Assembly: GCF_030056575.1 (NCBI RefSeq) | Contig: NZ_JASHHX010000017.1 | Location: forward strand, 24,917-88,916 | Origin: Rhodoblastus sp. 17X3 | GTDB lineage: Bacteria; Pseudomonadota; Alphaproteobacteria; Rhizobiales; Beijerinckiaceae | Reading direction: 5' to 3' | Length of the DNA: 64,000 nucleotides | In this document: positions 27,836-37,222 of the stretch, one piece after another | Numbering within the stretch: position 1 is the first letter of the stretch | Layout of the letters: every line of letters begins with the position of its first letter | Made by a program: the position numbers and the translations under genes | Notes under the pieces: model-generated | What the model saw: the letters and a program-made list of their open reading frames with translations, nothing else | What the model was told of the DNA's origin: nothing | Databases searched by the model: none

Positions 27836-27905
27836 ACTGCCCGCCTTATAGACAAGGCTTGTCAGGCTGGCAACGCCGCAGCGAAAAAAACGTCGCAAAA
27901 CCGGG

Positions 27906-28430
27906 TCAGCGTCCCCGGGCTTCTTCGAGAATTCGCGCGCCTTCGGCGAGTTCCGCCAGAATGGCTTCCATCCGATGACGATCCTGGGCGGAAAGGCGCG
28001 TGGCGCCTGGAGATCCATCGCCCGATGCGCGGACCGATTCGTCCGGCTCTGAGGCGCGATCCATGTCCAGTTCGGTCAGGAACTCGGCGCCCGGGCCCGC
28101 CTGCGTCGGATCGAATTTGGCGAGCGCTCGTTCGGCGTCCGCCGGCGCCGCCCCCTTGGCGCGCGACGCCGCGACCACCGCGCGCGCGCCCTGTTCCTTC
28201 AGGATGCGCTGCACGCCGCGAATCGTATAGCCCTCGCTATAGAGCAGCACGCGAATCGCGCCGACAAGCTGGATGTCCTCAGGGCGGTAATAGCGCCGTC
28301 CGCCGACGCGCTTCACCGGGCGGATCTGGCTGAACTTTGTTTCCCAGAATCGCAGGACATGCTGGGGAAGATCCAGCGCCTCGGCGACTTCTCCAATCGT
28401 GCGAAATGCGTCCTGGGTCTTGTCCATCAA
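27906..28430 (-). CDS. MerR family transcriptional regulator
   Basis: 174 residues. The N-terminal MerR winged helix reads [49 protein letters not shown] (about residues 9-57), followed by the conserved [23 protein letters not shown]. The C-terminal part is variable and Ala-rich, with no metal-binding Cys, so it is not a metal sensor of the MerR/CueR type. It follows ihfA by 106 bp, an arrangement conserved across Rhizobiales. The target is unknown. The start may be Met2. Confidence 0.9.
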   Translation of the reverse strand: MMDKTQDAFRTIGEVAEALDLPQHVLRFWETKFSQIRPVKRVGGRRYYRPEDIQLVGAIRVLLYSEGYTIRGVQRILKEQGARAVVAASRAKGAAPADAERALAKFDPTQAGPGAEFLTELDMDRASEPDESVRASGDGSPGATRLSAQDRHRMEAILAELAEGARILEEARGR

Positions 28431-28536
28431 GCGCTCCGGCGGGACATTCCGTCGCGCCGCGAATCCCCGCGACGGCGCAATGGAGATTTTCGGCCAAACC
28501 GGGGACTTGTCCAGAAAAATGATCGCCCGGCGCTAT

Positions 28537-28899
28537 TCAGCCGTTGTTGATGCGCTCGCGCATGATGTGCGACGCCTTGAAGACCAGCACCTTGCGCGGG
28601 GAAATCGTCGCTTCGACGCCAGTCTTCGGGTTGCGGCCAATGCGTTCCCGCTTGGAGCGCTGGAGGAATGTGCCGAAGCTCGACAGCTTCACGTTCTCGC
28701 CGCGCAGAATGGCGTCGCTGATCTCGTCGATCACCGTTTCAACCAGCTGCGCCGATTCGAGCCGCGACAATCCGATGCGCCGGAAGACGGCCTCCGCGAG
28801 ATCGGAGCGGGTCAGCGTCCGCCGATGTTCCGCGCTCTCGCTATGCGCGGCCGCGACTGCGGGTTCGTTCGTTTTCGGGATCAAGGTGTCCGTGGTCAT
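28537..28899 (-). CDS. ihfA: Integration host factor alpha subunit
   Basis: 120 residues from ATG 28899; an upstream start at 28977 adds 26 residues that do not fit the family. IHF is a heterodimeric DNA-bending protein that shapes promoters and replication and recombination sites. The core [28 protein letters not shown], the [28 protein letters not shown] arm with the intercalating Pro, and the [11 protein letters not shown] end are all present. A 19-residue polar N-terminal extension is a little longer than in E. coli. It lies 191 bp downstream of fabH on the same strand. Confidence 0.95.
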   Translation of the reverse strand: MTTDTLIPKTNEPAVAAAHSESAEHRRTLTRSDLAEAVFRRIGLSRLESAQLVETVIDEISDAILRGENVKLSSFGTFLQRSKRERIGRNPKTGVEATISPRKVLVFKASHIMRERINNG

Positions 28900-29090
28900 G
28901 GAATGGGTCTCCCAAAAAGAATTCGTCTTCGCAAATTCCCACAGGGCCAGGTTCAAGCCCGGCTCCCAAACTGGCACTATACGCTAAAAATGGAGGATTC
29001 CGAGTAAAAACAAAGCCTTTGCCGCCGAGATCGGGGCGCAGACGCCGCCAGCGACCCTATTTTTGATCTAGATCAGGCAGGGGCAAAGCC

Positions 29091-30101
29091 TCACCAGCGG
29101 ATCAGGGCCGCCCCCCAGGCGAAGCCGCCGCCGATCGCCTCGATCATTACGAGGTCGCCGGGCTTGATTCGTCCGTCCTCGCAAGCGACCGCGAGCGCCA
29201 GCGGAATCGAGGCCGCCGAGGTGTTGCCATGCGATTGCACGGTTTTGACCACCTTGTGCGGCGCGATATGCAGCTTCTGCGCCGAGGCGTCGATGATGCG
29301 CTGATTGGCCTGATGCGGCACGAACCAGTCGAGATCGTCCGCCGTCAGCCCGGTAGCCGCAAAAGAATCGGTCATCACGTCGGTCACGTGGCCCACCGCG
29401 AAGCGGAAGACTTCCTTGCCCTCCATGCGGAGATGGCCGGCCGTTCCGGTCGTCGAGGGTCCGCCGTCGACATAGAGCTTCGCGCGATGGCGGCCGTCCG
29501 ACCGCAAATGGCTGGTCAGGACGCCGCGGTCGGCGTTGGCGCCCGTTCCCTCCTGCGCCTCGAGCACCAGGGCGCCGGCGCCGTCGCCGAACAGCACGCA
29601 GGTGGTGCGGTCGCTCCAGTCCATGATGCGCGAAAAGGTCTCGGCGCCGATCACGAGCGCGCGCTTGTGCGAGCCGGAGGTCAGGAACTTGTCCGCGGTC
29701 GCCACCGCGAAGACGAAGCCGGCGCAAACCGCCTGCAGATCGAAGGCGACGCCGCCGGTGACGCCAAGCTCGGCCTGGATCATGGTCGCGACGGAAGGAA
29801 AGGTATAGTCCGGCGTCGAAGTGGCGCAAATGATGAGGTCGATATCCTCGGGCGCCAGGTTCGCCTTGGCCAGAGCCGCGCGCGCCGCCGCCGCGCCGAG
29901 GGTCGAGGTGGTTTCCCCCTCGCCCGCGATATAGCGCTGCGTGATTCCGGTGCGCTGGACGATCCATTCGTCGGAGGTCTCGACCTCCTTCTCCAGCTCG
30001 CGATTCGTCACGCAACGGCGCGGCAAAGCGGAGCCCACGCCTTTAACTACCGAGCGCAGGCGCTTGTTTTCTTGCGTTTGTCCCGTCACGTGTCCCGTCA
30101 C
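29091..30101 (-). CDS. fabH: 3-oxoacyl-ACP synthase III (beta-ketoacyl-ACP synthase III)
   Basis: About 336 residues from GTG 30101. FabH condenses acetyl-CoA with malonyl-ACP to start fatty acid synthesis. The catalytic triad is visible: Cys in [12 protein letters not shown], His in [12 protein letters not shown] and Asn in [14 protein letters not shown]. The family start [21 protein letters not shown] is near residue 13. The frame stays open to ATG 30215, but that would overlap the 3' end of plsX by 80 bp. GTG 30101 and GTG 30089, inside a 12-bp tandem repeat, are the plausible starts, and neither has a strong Shine-Dalgarno. It is in the plsX-fabH-ihfA cluster. Confidence 0.94.
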   Translation of the reverse strand: MTGHVTGQTQENKRLRSVVKGVGSALPRRCVTNRELEKEVETSDEWIVQRTGITQRYIAGEGETTSTLGAAAARAALAKANLAPEDIDLIICATSTPDYTFPSVATMIQAELGVTGGVAFDLQAVCAGFVFAVATADKFLTSGSHKRALVIGAETFSRIMDWSDRTTCVLFGDGAGALVLEAQEGTGANADRGVLTSHLRSDGRHRAKLYVDGGPSTTGTAGHLRMEGKEVFRFAVGHVTDVMTDSFAATGLTADDLDWFVPHQANQRIIDASAQKLHIAPHKVVKTVQSHGNTSAASIPLALAVACEDGRIKPGDLVMIEAIGGGFAWGAALIRW

Positions 30102-30114
30102 TTGTCCCGTCGCC
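30079..30114. repeat. Three 12-bp tandem repeats at the fabH translation start
   Basis: TGTCCCGTCACG, TGTCCCGTCACT and TGTCCCGTCGCC follow each other. On the fabH strand the last two encode Val-Thr-Gly-Gln/His units and two of them place a GTG at 30089 and 30101, so copy number could change the start or N-terminus of FabH. Confidence 0.8.
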
Positions 30115-30135
30115 TGGCGTTTTCGGTGGTTATTA

Positions 30136-31236
30136 TCAAGCCGGATCGGGCTTTGGAGCTTCGAGCCGATCTTCATCCTGAAGGATCGGCGGGGCGCCTT
30201 CGAGCGCCGCCGCATGTTCGTTGGCGAGCACCATCATGTCGCGGATCTTGTCGAGCAGGCCGTGGCGGACCATGTTGCTGCCCAGCTCGATGGCGCCTGA
30301 GAAGCCGTCGGCGTCGAGCCCGCCATGTCCCTTGATAACCACGCCGTCGAGGCCGAGGAAGACGGCGCCGGTGGTTTCGCGCGGCGACAGCCGGGCCTTG
30401 AGATCTTCAAAAGCGCCGCGCGCCAGCAGCGCGCCGAGCCGGGTGAGCCAGCTCCGGTTCAGCGATTGCTTGAGATAGGAGCGGATCTGCTTGACCGTGC
30501 CCTCGGCCGTCTTGAGCGCAATGTTGCCGCTGAAGCCCTCGGTCACCACCACGTCCACCGCGCCCCGCCCGATATCGTCGCCTTCGACGAAGCCGCGATA
30601 ATCGAGCAGAGGCGAGTCGATCGCCTGGAGCAAGCGAGAAGCCGCCTTGACCTCCTCGATGCCCTTGACCTCCTCGACGCCGACATTGAGCAGGCCGACG
30701 GTCGGGCGTTCAAGCTCGAACAGGCTGCGCGCCATGGCCGCGCCCATGATGGCGAGATCGACGTAATGCTGCGCGTCCGCGCCGATGGTCGCGCCGACGT
30801 CGAGTACGATCGAGCGGCCGCGCAGCGTCGGCCACAGCGCCGCGAGCGCGGGACGGTCGATCTGCGCCATGGTCCGCAGGCAGATCTTGGACATCGCCAT
30901 GAGCGCGCCGGTATTGCCCGACGAGATCGCGCAATCGGCGTCGCCATTGCGCACAGCCTCGATCGCCTTCCACATGGAGGAATTGCGCCGGCCGGCGCGC
31001 AGGGCCTGGCTCGGCTTGTCGGCCATGCCGACCGCGACGCTGGTGTGGCGCACGCTCGTCACCGCCGCGAGCTGCGGCAGCGCCTGCAGCAAAGGCGCGA
31101 TCTTCTCCTGGTCGCCAAACATCAGGAACTCGACGTCGGGATAACGCTCCAGGAATATGGCCGCGCCCGGAACGACGACGGAGGGACCAAAATCCCCGCC
31201 CATGGCGTCCAGCGCGATCCGCACAGGCTTTTCCAT
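30136..31236 (-). CDS. plsX: Phosphate acyltransferase PlsX
   Basis: 366 residues. PlsX makes acyl-phosphate from acyl-ACP for phospholipid synthesis at the membrane surface. The N-terminal [20 protein letters not shown], the [16 protein letters not shown] motif and [19 protein letters not shown] are characteristic. It lies between the DUF177 gene and fabH on the same strand, the conserved arrangement linking phospholipid and fatty acid initiation. Its C-terminus ends in a Pro/Asp-rich tail. Confidence 0.96.
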   Translation of the reverse strand: MEKPVRIALDAMGGDFGPSVVVPGAAIFLERYPDVEFLMFGDQEKIAPLLQALPQLAAVTSVRHTSVAVGMADKPSQALRAGRRNSSMWKAIEAVRNGDADCAISSGNTGALMAMSKICLRTMAQIDRPALAALWPTLRGRSIVLDVGATIGADAQHYVDLAIMGAAMARSLFELERPTVGLLNVGVEEVKGIEEVKAASRLLQAIDSPLLDYRGFVEGDDIGRGAVDVVVTEGFSGNIALKTAEGTVKQIRSYLKQSLNRSWLTRLGALLARGAFEDLKARLSPRETTGAVFLGLDGVVIKGHGGLDADGFSGAIELGSNMVRHGLLDKIRDMMVLANEHAAALEGAPPILQDEDRLEAPKPDPA

Positions 31237-31339
31237 TCCTCTCCAGACTCCGATATCGACCGGCTCCTACAGGAGCGCGGGACAATAGCTTTTGCGCGGC
31301 GCTTGGCAAGCCCCACGTAGCGACCGCCGCTTGCGTTTA

Positions 31340-31915
31340 TCAGTCTTTTTTGAGTTTGGCTAAAGCCGCGAAGGGCTTGGGAAGGGGTTCGCCGGCGTCC
31401 TCGGTGAGCGACCCGAATTCCACGCCGGGCTTGCGGGGATAGGGATCGAGGCCAAGCGCCAGGAATTCGGCCGCGAGGGCGCCGATATCGACCTTGCCGT
31501 CGATGATCGGGTCCGGCGGGTCGGGCTGTTCGGCCAGAGCCGCCGCCTTGTCGCGTGCGGCCTCGATATCGGCCATGGCCTTGGCGTAAGCCTCCTCGGC
31601 CTCGGATTGCGGGGCGAATTCGACCTCGAAAGGCTCGTCGACCGCCGTGTCGAACGGCTCGAGCGTCACAACGCAGATTTGCGCGACGATGGCCTTCACC
31701 CGGCCCCTGACGAGCAGGCGGTCGCGGCCGCGCCGGATCACATCGGCCTCCACCGCCAGTTTGCGGATGGCGTCGAGGCCGTCAAGCTCGGCGAGGGCGG
31801 CGCATTCCTCCGCGCTCGCCTCGAGATTGAGGCGCAGGCCGTTATCGCCGACAGAAGCGACGACCAGGGGGCGTGAGAAGGGCAGCGCGCCTTCCGGATC
31901 ATGGGTCTGCATCAT
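31340..31915 (-). CDS. DUF177 (YceD-like) domain protein
   Basis: 191 residues from ATG 31915 (GGTGA upstream); GTG 31957 is an alternative giving 205. DUF177/YceD proteins are linked to 23S rRNA accumulation in plants and bacteria. The middle LVRGRVKAIVAQICVVTLEPFDTAVDEPFEVEF matches the family core, with the conserved single Cys before a TLEPF segment, and the C-terminal FLALGLDPYPRKPGVEF is also typical. It is directly upstream of plsX in Rhizobiales. No rpmF is adjacent, unlike in enterobacteria. Confidence 0.88.
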   Translation of the reverse strand: MMQTHDPEGALPFSRPLVVASVGDNGLRLNLEASAEECAALAELDGLDAIRKLAVEADVIRRGRDRLLVRGRVKAIVAQICVVTLEPFDTAVDEPFEVEFAPQSEAEEAYAKAMADIEAARDKAAALAEQPDPPDPIIDGKVDIGALAAEFLALGLDPYPRKPGVEFGSLTEDAGEPLPKPFAALAKLKKD

Positions 31916-31977
31916 ATTGGTCACCGAATAGCTTGACTTTGGGCGTTCGCCTCGCACGGATTTGAGGCCAAAACGCG

Positions 31978-32496
31978 TCAGGGCTCGGGAAAAGGAGCTT
32001 CCCCGCGCAGAAAAACGTCCAGCGGCGCCTGGTCGAGCGCGGCCTTGGCGCGCAGGAAATAGCCCGCCAGGGCCTTGCCGTCGCCCTCGCCGCCGAGGAC
32101 ATTGCGCGCCAGCGCGGCGGCAAGCGCCGCTTCGCCCTGCGCGAGCGCTTCGAAATAGGCGTTGCCGCGCCCCATGAAGGCGCCGGCGAGCTTCTTCATC
32201 TTTTTCGGCACCCCGGCGTCGGAAATGCCGACTTCCCTCAAGGCGTCGTCGAAATGGGAGAAGATGGCGTTGGAAAGGTCCTGCGACAGCCCCGGCGCCG
32301 GATCGGGCAGCAGGCTAAGTCGCCGCAGAATCAGCCCGGCGTTGAGCGTGAGGATCTCGAAGCGGCCTTCGAACGTGTCCGCCACGCCATAGGGCGGCAG
32401 AAAAAACGCCGGGAGTCGGGACTGCGCCACCACCGCCTCGTGCAGGCGCGCGATCTGATCTTCCAGCGGTTTCGGACGGAAAAGACCGAAAATCAT
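31978..32496 (-). CDS. Ubiquinol-cytochrome c chaperone (CBP3 family)
   Basis: 172 residues from ATG 32496, with GGAGG 10 nt upstream. The CBP3 family helps assemble cytochrome b of the bc1 complex. Family features are the start MIFGLFRPKPLEDQIARLHEAVVAQSR, the FFLPPYGVADTFEGRFEILTLNAGLILRRL core and the DLSNAIFSHFDDALREVGISDAGVPKKMKKL segment. The frame stays open for another 230 codons upstream, but that part is antisense to bamE. Divergent pairing with bamE is usual for Rhizobiales. Confidence 0.9.
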   Translation of the reverse strand: MIFGLFRPKPLEDQIARLHEAVVAQSRLPAFFLPPYGVADTFEGRFEILTLNAGLILRRLSLLPDPAPGLSQDLSNAIFSHFDDALREVGISDAGVPKKMKKLAGAFMGRGNAYFEALAQGEAALAAALARNVLGGEGDGKALAGYFLRAKAALDQAPLDVFLRGEAPFPEP

Positions 32497-32549
32497 AGAG
32501 TTCGACCCTCCGCCAGCCTCCGCCGGCGCGAAGCGCGGCGGGGACCGGA

Positions 32550-32583
32550 TACAAGACTTCAACCAAGCCCTTGTACAAGACTT
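32550..32583. repeat. Direct repeat and palindrome in the CBP3-bamE divergent promoter region
   Basis: TACAAGACTT occurs at 32550-32559 and again at 32574-32583, a 24-bp period, and the second copy overlaps the palindrome CTTGTACAAG (32570-32579). A third related ACTTGTTGTAACTCTTG follows at about 32592. It lies between two divergent genes and could be a shared operator. Confidence 0.4.
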
Positions 32584-32691
32584 GAAGCAACACTTGTTGT
32601 AACTCTTGGCCTTGCTTTTGCCTTCCCCCGGGGTTAGGCGTGAGCGCGACGGGATGCAAGGGCAAACTTGCGGAAAGAGCGGAGATTCTGA

Positions 32692-33189
32692 ATGCGAGCG
32701 ACAATCCAGCGGCGCAAGGCGACGAACGACACGCGCCAGGCATTCGCCCGCGGCGCTTTCGCACTCGCGGCCGCGCTTGCGCTGGCGCCGCTCTCGGGCT
32801 GCTCCACGCTTGACGAAAACGTCGTTCATCGCGGCTATGTCTTCGACGATCAGACCATCGCCCAGGTGCGCCCCGGCATGCCGGCGGAACAGGTGCTGAT
32901 CATGCTCGGCACGCCCTCCACCACCTCCACCGTCGGCGGCGAAGCCTGGTATTACATCAGCCAGCGGGTCGAGCGCATGATGCCGGCCATGCCCTCCCGC
33001 GTGACGGACCAACGCGTTTTCGCGGTCTATTTCGACGCCAACAAGAAGGTGACCCGGACCGGCAATTACGCTCTGCAGGACGGCAAGGTGGTCGATTTCA
33101 CTACGCGCCAGACCGTCACTGCCGGCGGGGAAAGCCGACTGTTGCAGACCCTGCTCAGCCAGATGGGCAAGTTCCAGTACAAGTTCTGA
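32692..33189 (+). CDS. bamE: Outer membrane protein assembly factor BamE (SmpA/OmlA lipoprotein)
   Basis: 165 residues. BamE is a lipoprotein of the Bam complex that inserts beta-barrel proteins. A signal with lipobox LSGC (Cys about residue 36) is followed by the family core DQTIAQVRPGMPAEQVLIMLGTPSTTST and EAWYYISQRVER. The C-terminus (LLSQMGKFQYKF) lacks the charged tail of E. coli BamE. The gene is divergent from the CBP3 gene, with a 195-bp intergenic region. It is followed by a strong bidirectional terminator at 33211-33250. Confidence 0.93.
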   Translation: MRATIQRRKATNDTRQAFARGAFALAAALALAPLSGCSTLDENVVHRGYVFDDQTIAQVRPGMPAEQVLIMLGTPSTTSTVGGEAWYYISQRVERMMPAMPSRVTDQRVFAVYFDANKKVTRTGNYALQDGKVVDFTTRQTVTAGGESRLLQTLLSQMGKFQYKF

Positions 33190-33210
33190 CCCCAACACAC
33201 TCATTCAAAA

Positions 33211-33250
33211 CGAAAAAACCCGCGGATCGCCTCCGCGGGTTTTTGTTTTT
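33211..33250. terminator. Bidirectional rho-independent terminator between bamE and hppA
   Basis: A perfect 9-bp stem, ACCCGCGGA (33218-33226) with TCCGCGGGT (33232-33240), has TTTTGTTTTT after it and an A-run before it. It serves bamE on the plus strand and hppA on the minus strand. Confidence 0.93.
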
Positions 33251-33312
33251 CAGGGCGCTGGTTATCGAAGCGCTTGCCGGCCGGGATCCCCGGCCGGAGT
33301 CTGGCTTTGCCG

Positions 33313-35451
33313 TCAGAGCCCCTGGTGCGCCAGGATGGCGAGCAGCAGCAGCGCGACGATATTGGTGATCTTGATCGCCGGGTTCACGGCCGGCCCGGCA
33401 GTGTCCTTGTAGGGGTCGCCGACGGTGTCGCCCGTCACCGAGGCCTTGTGCGCCTCGCTGCCCTTGAAGTGCTTCACGCCGTCCTTGTCGATGAAGCCGT
33501 CCTCGAAGCTCTTCTTGGCGTTATCCCAGGCGCCGCCGCCCGAGGTCATCGAAATGGCGACGAACAGGCCATTAACGATCACGCCGAGCAGCGAGGCGCC
33601 GAGCGCCGCAAAGGCCGAGGCCTTGCTGCCCGAAATCAGCAGCACGCCGAAATAGACCACCAGCGGCGCCAGCACCGGCAGCAGCGAGGGAATGATCATT
33701 TCCCGAATCGCGGCCTTGGTCAGCATGTCCACGGCGCGGCCGTAATCGGGCCGGGTCGTGCCTTCCATGATGCCGGGCATTTCGCGGAACTGCCGGCGCA
33801 CTTCCTCGACCACCGAGCCCGCCGCGCGGCCCACCGCCGTCATGGCGATGCCGCCAAACAGATAGGGGATGAGGCCGCCGAAAATCAGGCCCGCTACGAC
33901 ATAGGGGTTGGACAGGTCGAAATTGACCTGCCCGACATCCTTGAAATAAGGCAGGCCCTGATCGATGAACGAGCGCAGATCGTTGGTATAGGCCGCAAAC
34001 AGCACCAGCGCGCCAAGGCCGGCCGAGCCGATGGCGTAGCCCTTGGTCACGGCCTTGGTGGTGTTGCCGACCGCGTCGAGCGCGTCGGTGGACTGGCGCA
34101 CTTCCTTGGGCAGGCCTGCCATTTCGGCGATGCCGCCGGCGTTGTCGGTGACCGGGCCGAAGGCGTCGAGCGCCACGATCATGCCGGCGAGGCCGAGCAT
34201 GGTGGTGACCGCGATCGCCGTGCCGAACAGACCGGCGAGCTGGTAGGTGGAAATGATGCCCGCCACGATCACGAGCGCCGGCAGAGCCGTCGATTCCAGC
34301 GAAATCGCGAGGCCCTGGATGACGTTCGTGCCATGGCCGGTGACCGAGGCCTGGGCGATGGACACCACCGGACGCTTGCCCGTGGCGGTATAATATTCAG
34401 TGATATAGACGATGGCCCCCGTCACCGCGAGGCCGACGAGGCCGCAGACGAAGAGATTGGCGCCGGTCACGGCTTGTCCCGCGACGACGCCGATGGAGCC
34501 CCAGCCGACCAGGAAGTGGGTGGCCACGGCAAGGCCAACGATCGACAGGAGGCCCGTTGCGATCAGGCCCTTGTAGAGAGCGCCCATGATGGAGTTATTG
34601 GCGCCGAGCTTGACGAAGGTCGTGCCCGCGATCGAGGTGACGATGCAGGCCGCGCAGATCGCCAGCGGATAGAGCATGGTGGCGCCGAGCGCCGCCGAGG
34701 CCTTGAAGAAGATCGCGGCCAGCACCATCGTCGCGACCACGGTCACGGCATAGGTTTCGAACAGATCGGCCGCCATGCCCGCGCAGTCGCCGACATTGTC
34801 GCCGACATTGTCCGCGATGGTCGCCGGATTGCGCGGGTCATCCTCGGGAATGCCCGCCTCGACCTTGCCGACGAGGTCGGCGCCGACGTCCGCGCCCTTG
34901 GTGAAAATGCCGCCGCCAAGACGAGCGAAAATCGAGATCAGCGAGGCGCCGAAGCCCAGCGCCACCAGCGAATCGATGACTTCGCGATTATCGACGGAAA
35001 GGCCCATCGGGCCGGTCAGGACCCAGAAATAGACCGACACGCCGAGCAGCGCCAGGCCGGCGACCAGCAGGCCGGTGACCGCGCCCGCCTTGAAGGCGAT
35101 ATCGAGGCCGCCAGCGAGCGACTTGGTCGCTGCCTGGGCGGTGCGGACATTGGCGCGGACCGAGACATTCATGCCGATGAAGCCGGCCGCGCCCGAAAGA
35201 ACCGCGCCGATCAGGAAGCCGATGCCCGTCTTAATGCCGAGCAGAAAGATCAGCAGGACGAAAATCGCCGCGCCGACGACGCCGATTGTGATGTATTGCC
35301 GATAAAGATAGGCCTGCGCGCCTTCCGCGATCGCAGCTGAAATTTCCTGCATCCGCGCCGAACCGGCGTCCGCCGCCATAACTTTCTGGATGGTGACGAT
35401 TCCATAGGCGACGGACAGTAGTCCGCCCAGGATGATGAGCCAAATAGCCAT
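33313..35451 (-). CDS. hppA: Membrane-bound proton-translocating pyrophosphatase, K+-independent type
   Basis: 712 residues with about 16 membrane helices. It hydrolyses pyrophosphate and pumps H+ out of the cytoplasm, conserving energy from biosynthesis. The catalytic segment [35 protein letters not shown] holds the Asp-rich Mg-PPi site. The sequence [16 protein letters not shown] has Lys where K+-dependent enzymes have Ala, so it is a K+-independent H+-PPase. It ends at the bidirectional terminator. Upstream are five 21-bp A-tract repeats. It is common in phototrophic and methylotrophic Alphaproteobacteria. Confidence 0.96.
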   Translation of the reverse strand: MAIWLIILGGLLSVAYGIVTIQKVMAADAGSARMQEISAAIAEGAQAYLYRQYITIGVVGAAIFVLLIFLLGIKTGIGFLIGAVLSGAAGFIGMNVSVRANVRTAQAATKSLAGGLDIAFKAGAVTGLLVAGLALLGVSVYFWVLTGPMGLSVDNREVIDSLVALGFGASLISIFARLGGGIFTKGADVGADLVGKVEAGIPEDDPRNPATIADNVGDNVGDCAGMAADLFETYAVTVVATMVLAAIFFKASAALGATMLYPLAICAACIVTSIAGTTFVKLGANNSIMGALYKGLIATGLLSIVGLAVATHFLVGWGSIGVVAGQAVTGANLFVCGLVGLAVTGAIVYITEYYTATGKRPVVSIAQASVTGHGTNVIQGLAISLESTALPALVIVAGIISTYQLAGLFGTAIAVTTMLGLAGMIVALDAFGPVTDNAGGIAEMAGLPKEVRQSTDALDAVGNTTKAVTKGYAIGSAGLGALVLFAAYTNDLRSFIDQGLPYFKDVGQVNFDLSNPYVVAGLIFGGLIPYLFGGIAMTAVGRAAGSVVEEVRRQFREMPGIMEGTTRPDYGRAVDMLTKAAIREMIIPSLLPVLAPLVVYFGVLLISGSKASAFAALGASLLGVIVNGLFVAISMTSGGGAWDNAKKSFEDGFIDKDGVKHFKGSEAHKASVTGDTVGDPYKDTAGPAVNPAIKITNIVALLLLAILAHQGL

Positions 35452-35586
35452 TAATTCCGCCCCTTCATTTTTGGATTCCTTATGTCTGAGACTGCCGTCA
35501 AGCGTGGGTCGCCGGCATTGTTCAGGATCAATCCGTTCTTATAGGGGGCAATCTTCCACAAAGGCGCGGGACCCGCAATGGCGGCC

Positions 35587-35691
35587 AAGCCGACGCTAGT
35601 CCCCAAAAAGCCGACGCTAGTCCCAAAAAAGCCGACGCTCTTCCCAAAAAAACTGACGCGCATCCCAAAAAAGCTGACGCTCGGACCTGAA
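35587..35691. repeat. Five 21-bp tandem repeats with phased A-tracts upstream of hppA
   Basis: Units start at 35587, 35608, 35629, 35650 and 35671. The consensus is AAGCCGACGCT, then three variable bases, then CCCAAAA; later units are more diverged. Each unit carries an A5-A7 run, repeated every 21 bp, which is two helical turns, so the DNA is probably curved. They begin 136 bp upstream of hppA. On the minus strand they encode a Ser-Val-Gly-Phe-Phe-Gly-Thr-like heptapeptide repeat (frame 35451-35729), but I do not think that frame is a gene. Confidence 0.88.
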
Positions 35692-35731
35692 AAATGGAAG
35701 CCGGCGTCAGCAGGATGGACGCGTCGCAAAG

Positions 35732-36757
35732 CTAAAAATGGCTGAACCGCTCCTGGCGGAACATCACGGGCTCGCCGTCGGGCCCGATGAAAATATCGCC
35801 CGTCAGAGCCGGGCCGACCGTCCCGATCGTCGTGACGGGAACCCCCGCCGACGCTGCGAGGGCCTCGAAACGCGCCGCCGCCCCAGTCGGGACGGCGCAG
35901 AGCACTTCATAATCGTCGCCGCCGCAGAAAATCCGCTCAAACAGGCGCGAATCGGCTCGCAAGGCAGCCATGACGGCCTCCGACTGCGGCGCCTTGCGCA
36001 GGTCGATCTTCGCGCTCGCGCCGCTTGCGCGCATCATGGCGCGCAGATCGCCGACAAGGCCGTCGGAAACGTCCATCGCGGCGCTGGCGCAGGCGCGCAG
36101 GGCTAGCACCAGCGGAAGGCGCGCGCGCGGCGCAAGATAGCGGGTGACCAGCCACGCCTGTTGCGATGTCGAAAGCGCGGCGGCCCAATCCGGCGCCGGG
36201 GCGCCGTCGATTTGCGCCTGCCGCAGGATGAGGCCGAGCGCGGCGTCGCCGATGGTTCCGGACACATAGAGCGCGTCGCCAGGCTTCGCGCCCGTGCGGG
36301 GCGTCATCTTGCCGGCGGTGACCGCCCCCAGCGCCGTAATCGACAGCATCAGCGGCCCCGGCGTCGACACTGTGTCGCCGCCAAGCAGAGGGCAACGAAA
36401 TTCGCGCGAAACTTCCCCGAGACCTAGGGCGAACGACTCCAGCCAGTCTGGCGTCCAGTCGCGCGGCAGGGCGAGCGTGAGCAGGAAGCCCAGCGGGTCG
36501 GCGGCCTTGGCGGCGAGGTCGGAGAGATTGACCGCGAGCGCCTTGGCGGCGATGCGGTCCGGCGGGTCCGCCGTAAAAAAATGGACGCCCTCGATCAAGG
36601 CGTCGGCGGTGACGACGATCTCGGCGCCCGGCGGCGGCGCGAGCAGGGCCGCGTCGTCGCGCAGGCCAAGGCCGCCCGCCCCGGCCAGAGGCGCGAAATA
36701 GCGGGCGATCAGTTCTGCTTCGTTCAAGAGCGCCTCTCCCGTGACCCGGCGCGGCAT
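35732..36757 (-). CDS. thiL: Thiamine-monophosphate kinase
   Basis: 341 residues. ThiL phosphorylates thiamine monophosphate to the pyrophosphate cofactor. Features: LNEAELIARYFAPLAGAGGLGLRDDAAL near the start, VTADALIEGVHFFTADPPDRIAAKALAVNLSDLAAKAADPLGFLL, GGDTVSTPGPLMLSITALG and a C-terminal FCGGDDYEVL. The start could be later, at a TTG near 36727 that gives MNEAEL. It lies 9 bp downstream of nusB on the same strand. The ribH-nusB-thiL order is widespread. Confidence 0.94.
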   Translation of the reverse strand: MPRRVTGEALLNEAELIARYFAPLAGAGGLGLRDDAALLAPPPGAEIVVTADALIEGVHFFTADPPDRIAAKALAVNLSDLAAKAADPLGFLLTLALPRDWTPDWLESFALGLGEVSREFRCPLLGGDTVSTPGPLMLSITALGAVTAGKMTPRTGAKPGDALYVSGTIGDAALGLILRQAQIDGAPAPDWAAALSTSQQAWLVTRYLAPRARLPLVLALRACASAAMDVSDGLVGDLRAMMRASGASAKIDLRKAPQSEAVMAALRADSRLFERIFCGGDDYEVLCAVPTGAAARFEALAASAGVPVTTIGTVGPALTGDIFIGPDGEPVMFRQERFSHF

Positions 36758-36766
36758 CTCTTCGCG

Positions 36767-37222
36767 TCAGGCCGAAAATTCCTCGGCGCGGCTCTTGCGC
36801 GCCAGCGCGTCGAGCACGGCGTTGATCATGCCCGCTTCGTCGCGTGCGAAAAAGGCGCCCGCGACATCGACATATTCCTTGATCGCCACCCGCGCGGGAA
36901 TGTCGGCGCGGCGCAAGAGCTCGAAGGCGCCGGCGCGCAAGATGGCGCGCATCAGAGCCTCGATCCGGCGCAGCGGCCAGCCTTCGGTCAGCGTCTTGTC
37001 CACGGCGCGGTCGATCTGGACCTGATTTTCGACAACGCCGGAAACGATGGAGCGGAAAAAGGCGATTTCCGCCGGCTTGTATTGCTCGCCGTCGACCTCC
37101 TGGCCGATCCACCAGGTCTCGAATTCGGCGAGGATCTCCGCGAGTCCCTTGCCGCCGAGCTCCATCTGGTAGAGCGCCTGGACCGCCGCGAGGCGCGCGG
37201 CGGAACGATTTTCGGCCGCCAT
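36767..37222 (-). CDS. nusB: Transcription antitermination factor NusB
   Basis: 151 residues. NusB with NusE (S10) binds boxA RNA and promotes antitermination in rRNA transcription. The all-helical family pattern is seen in ARLAAVQALYQMELGGKGLAEILAEF and RALMRAILRAGAFELLRRADIPARVAIKEYVDVAGAFFARDEAGMINAVLDALAR. The ATG overlaps the ribH stop codon by one base (TGATG), and thiL follows after 9 bp. Confidence 0.96.
   Translation of the reverse strand: MAAENRSAARLAAVQALYQMELGGKGLAEILAEFETWWIGQEVDGEQYKPAEIAFFRSIVSGVVENQVQIDRAVDKTLTEGWPLRRIEALMRAILRAGAFELLRRADIPARVAIKEYVDVAGAFFARDEAGMINAVLDALARKSRAEEFSA

Noticed and set aside
33274..35340. Long plus-strand open frame opposite hppA
   Set aside because: Shadow of the GC-rich hppA gene; the translation is Arg/Ala/Asp-rich with no domain.
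35587..35691. CRISPR-like array
   Set aside because: Units are contiguous 21-bp tandem repeats without unique spacers of constant length, and no cas genes are present.
35451..35729. Minus-strand frame with Phe-Phe-Gly heptapeptide repeats
   Set aside because: The repeats are explained by 21-bp tandem DNA. There is no ribosome binding site and the frame ends at the hppA start.
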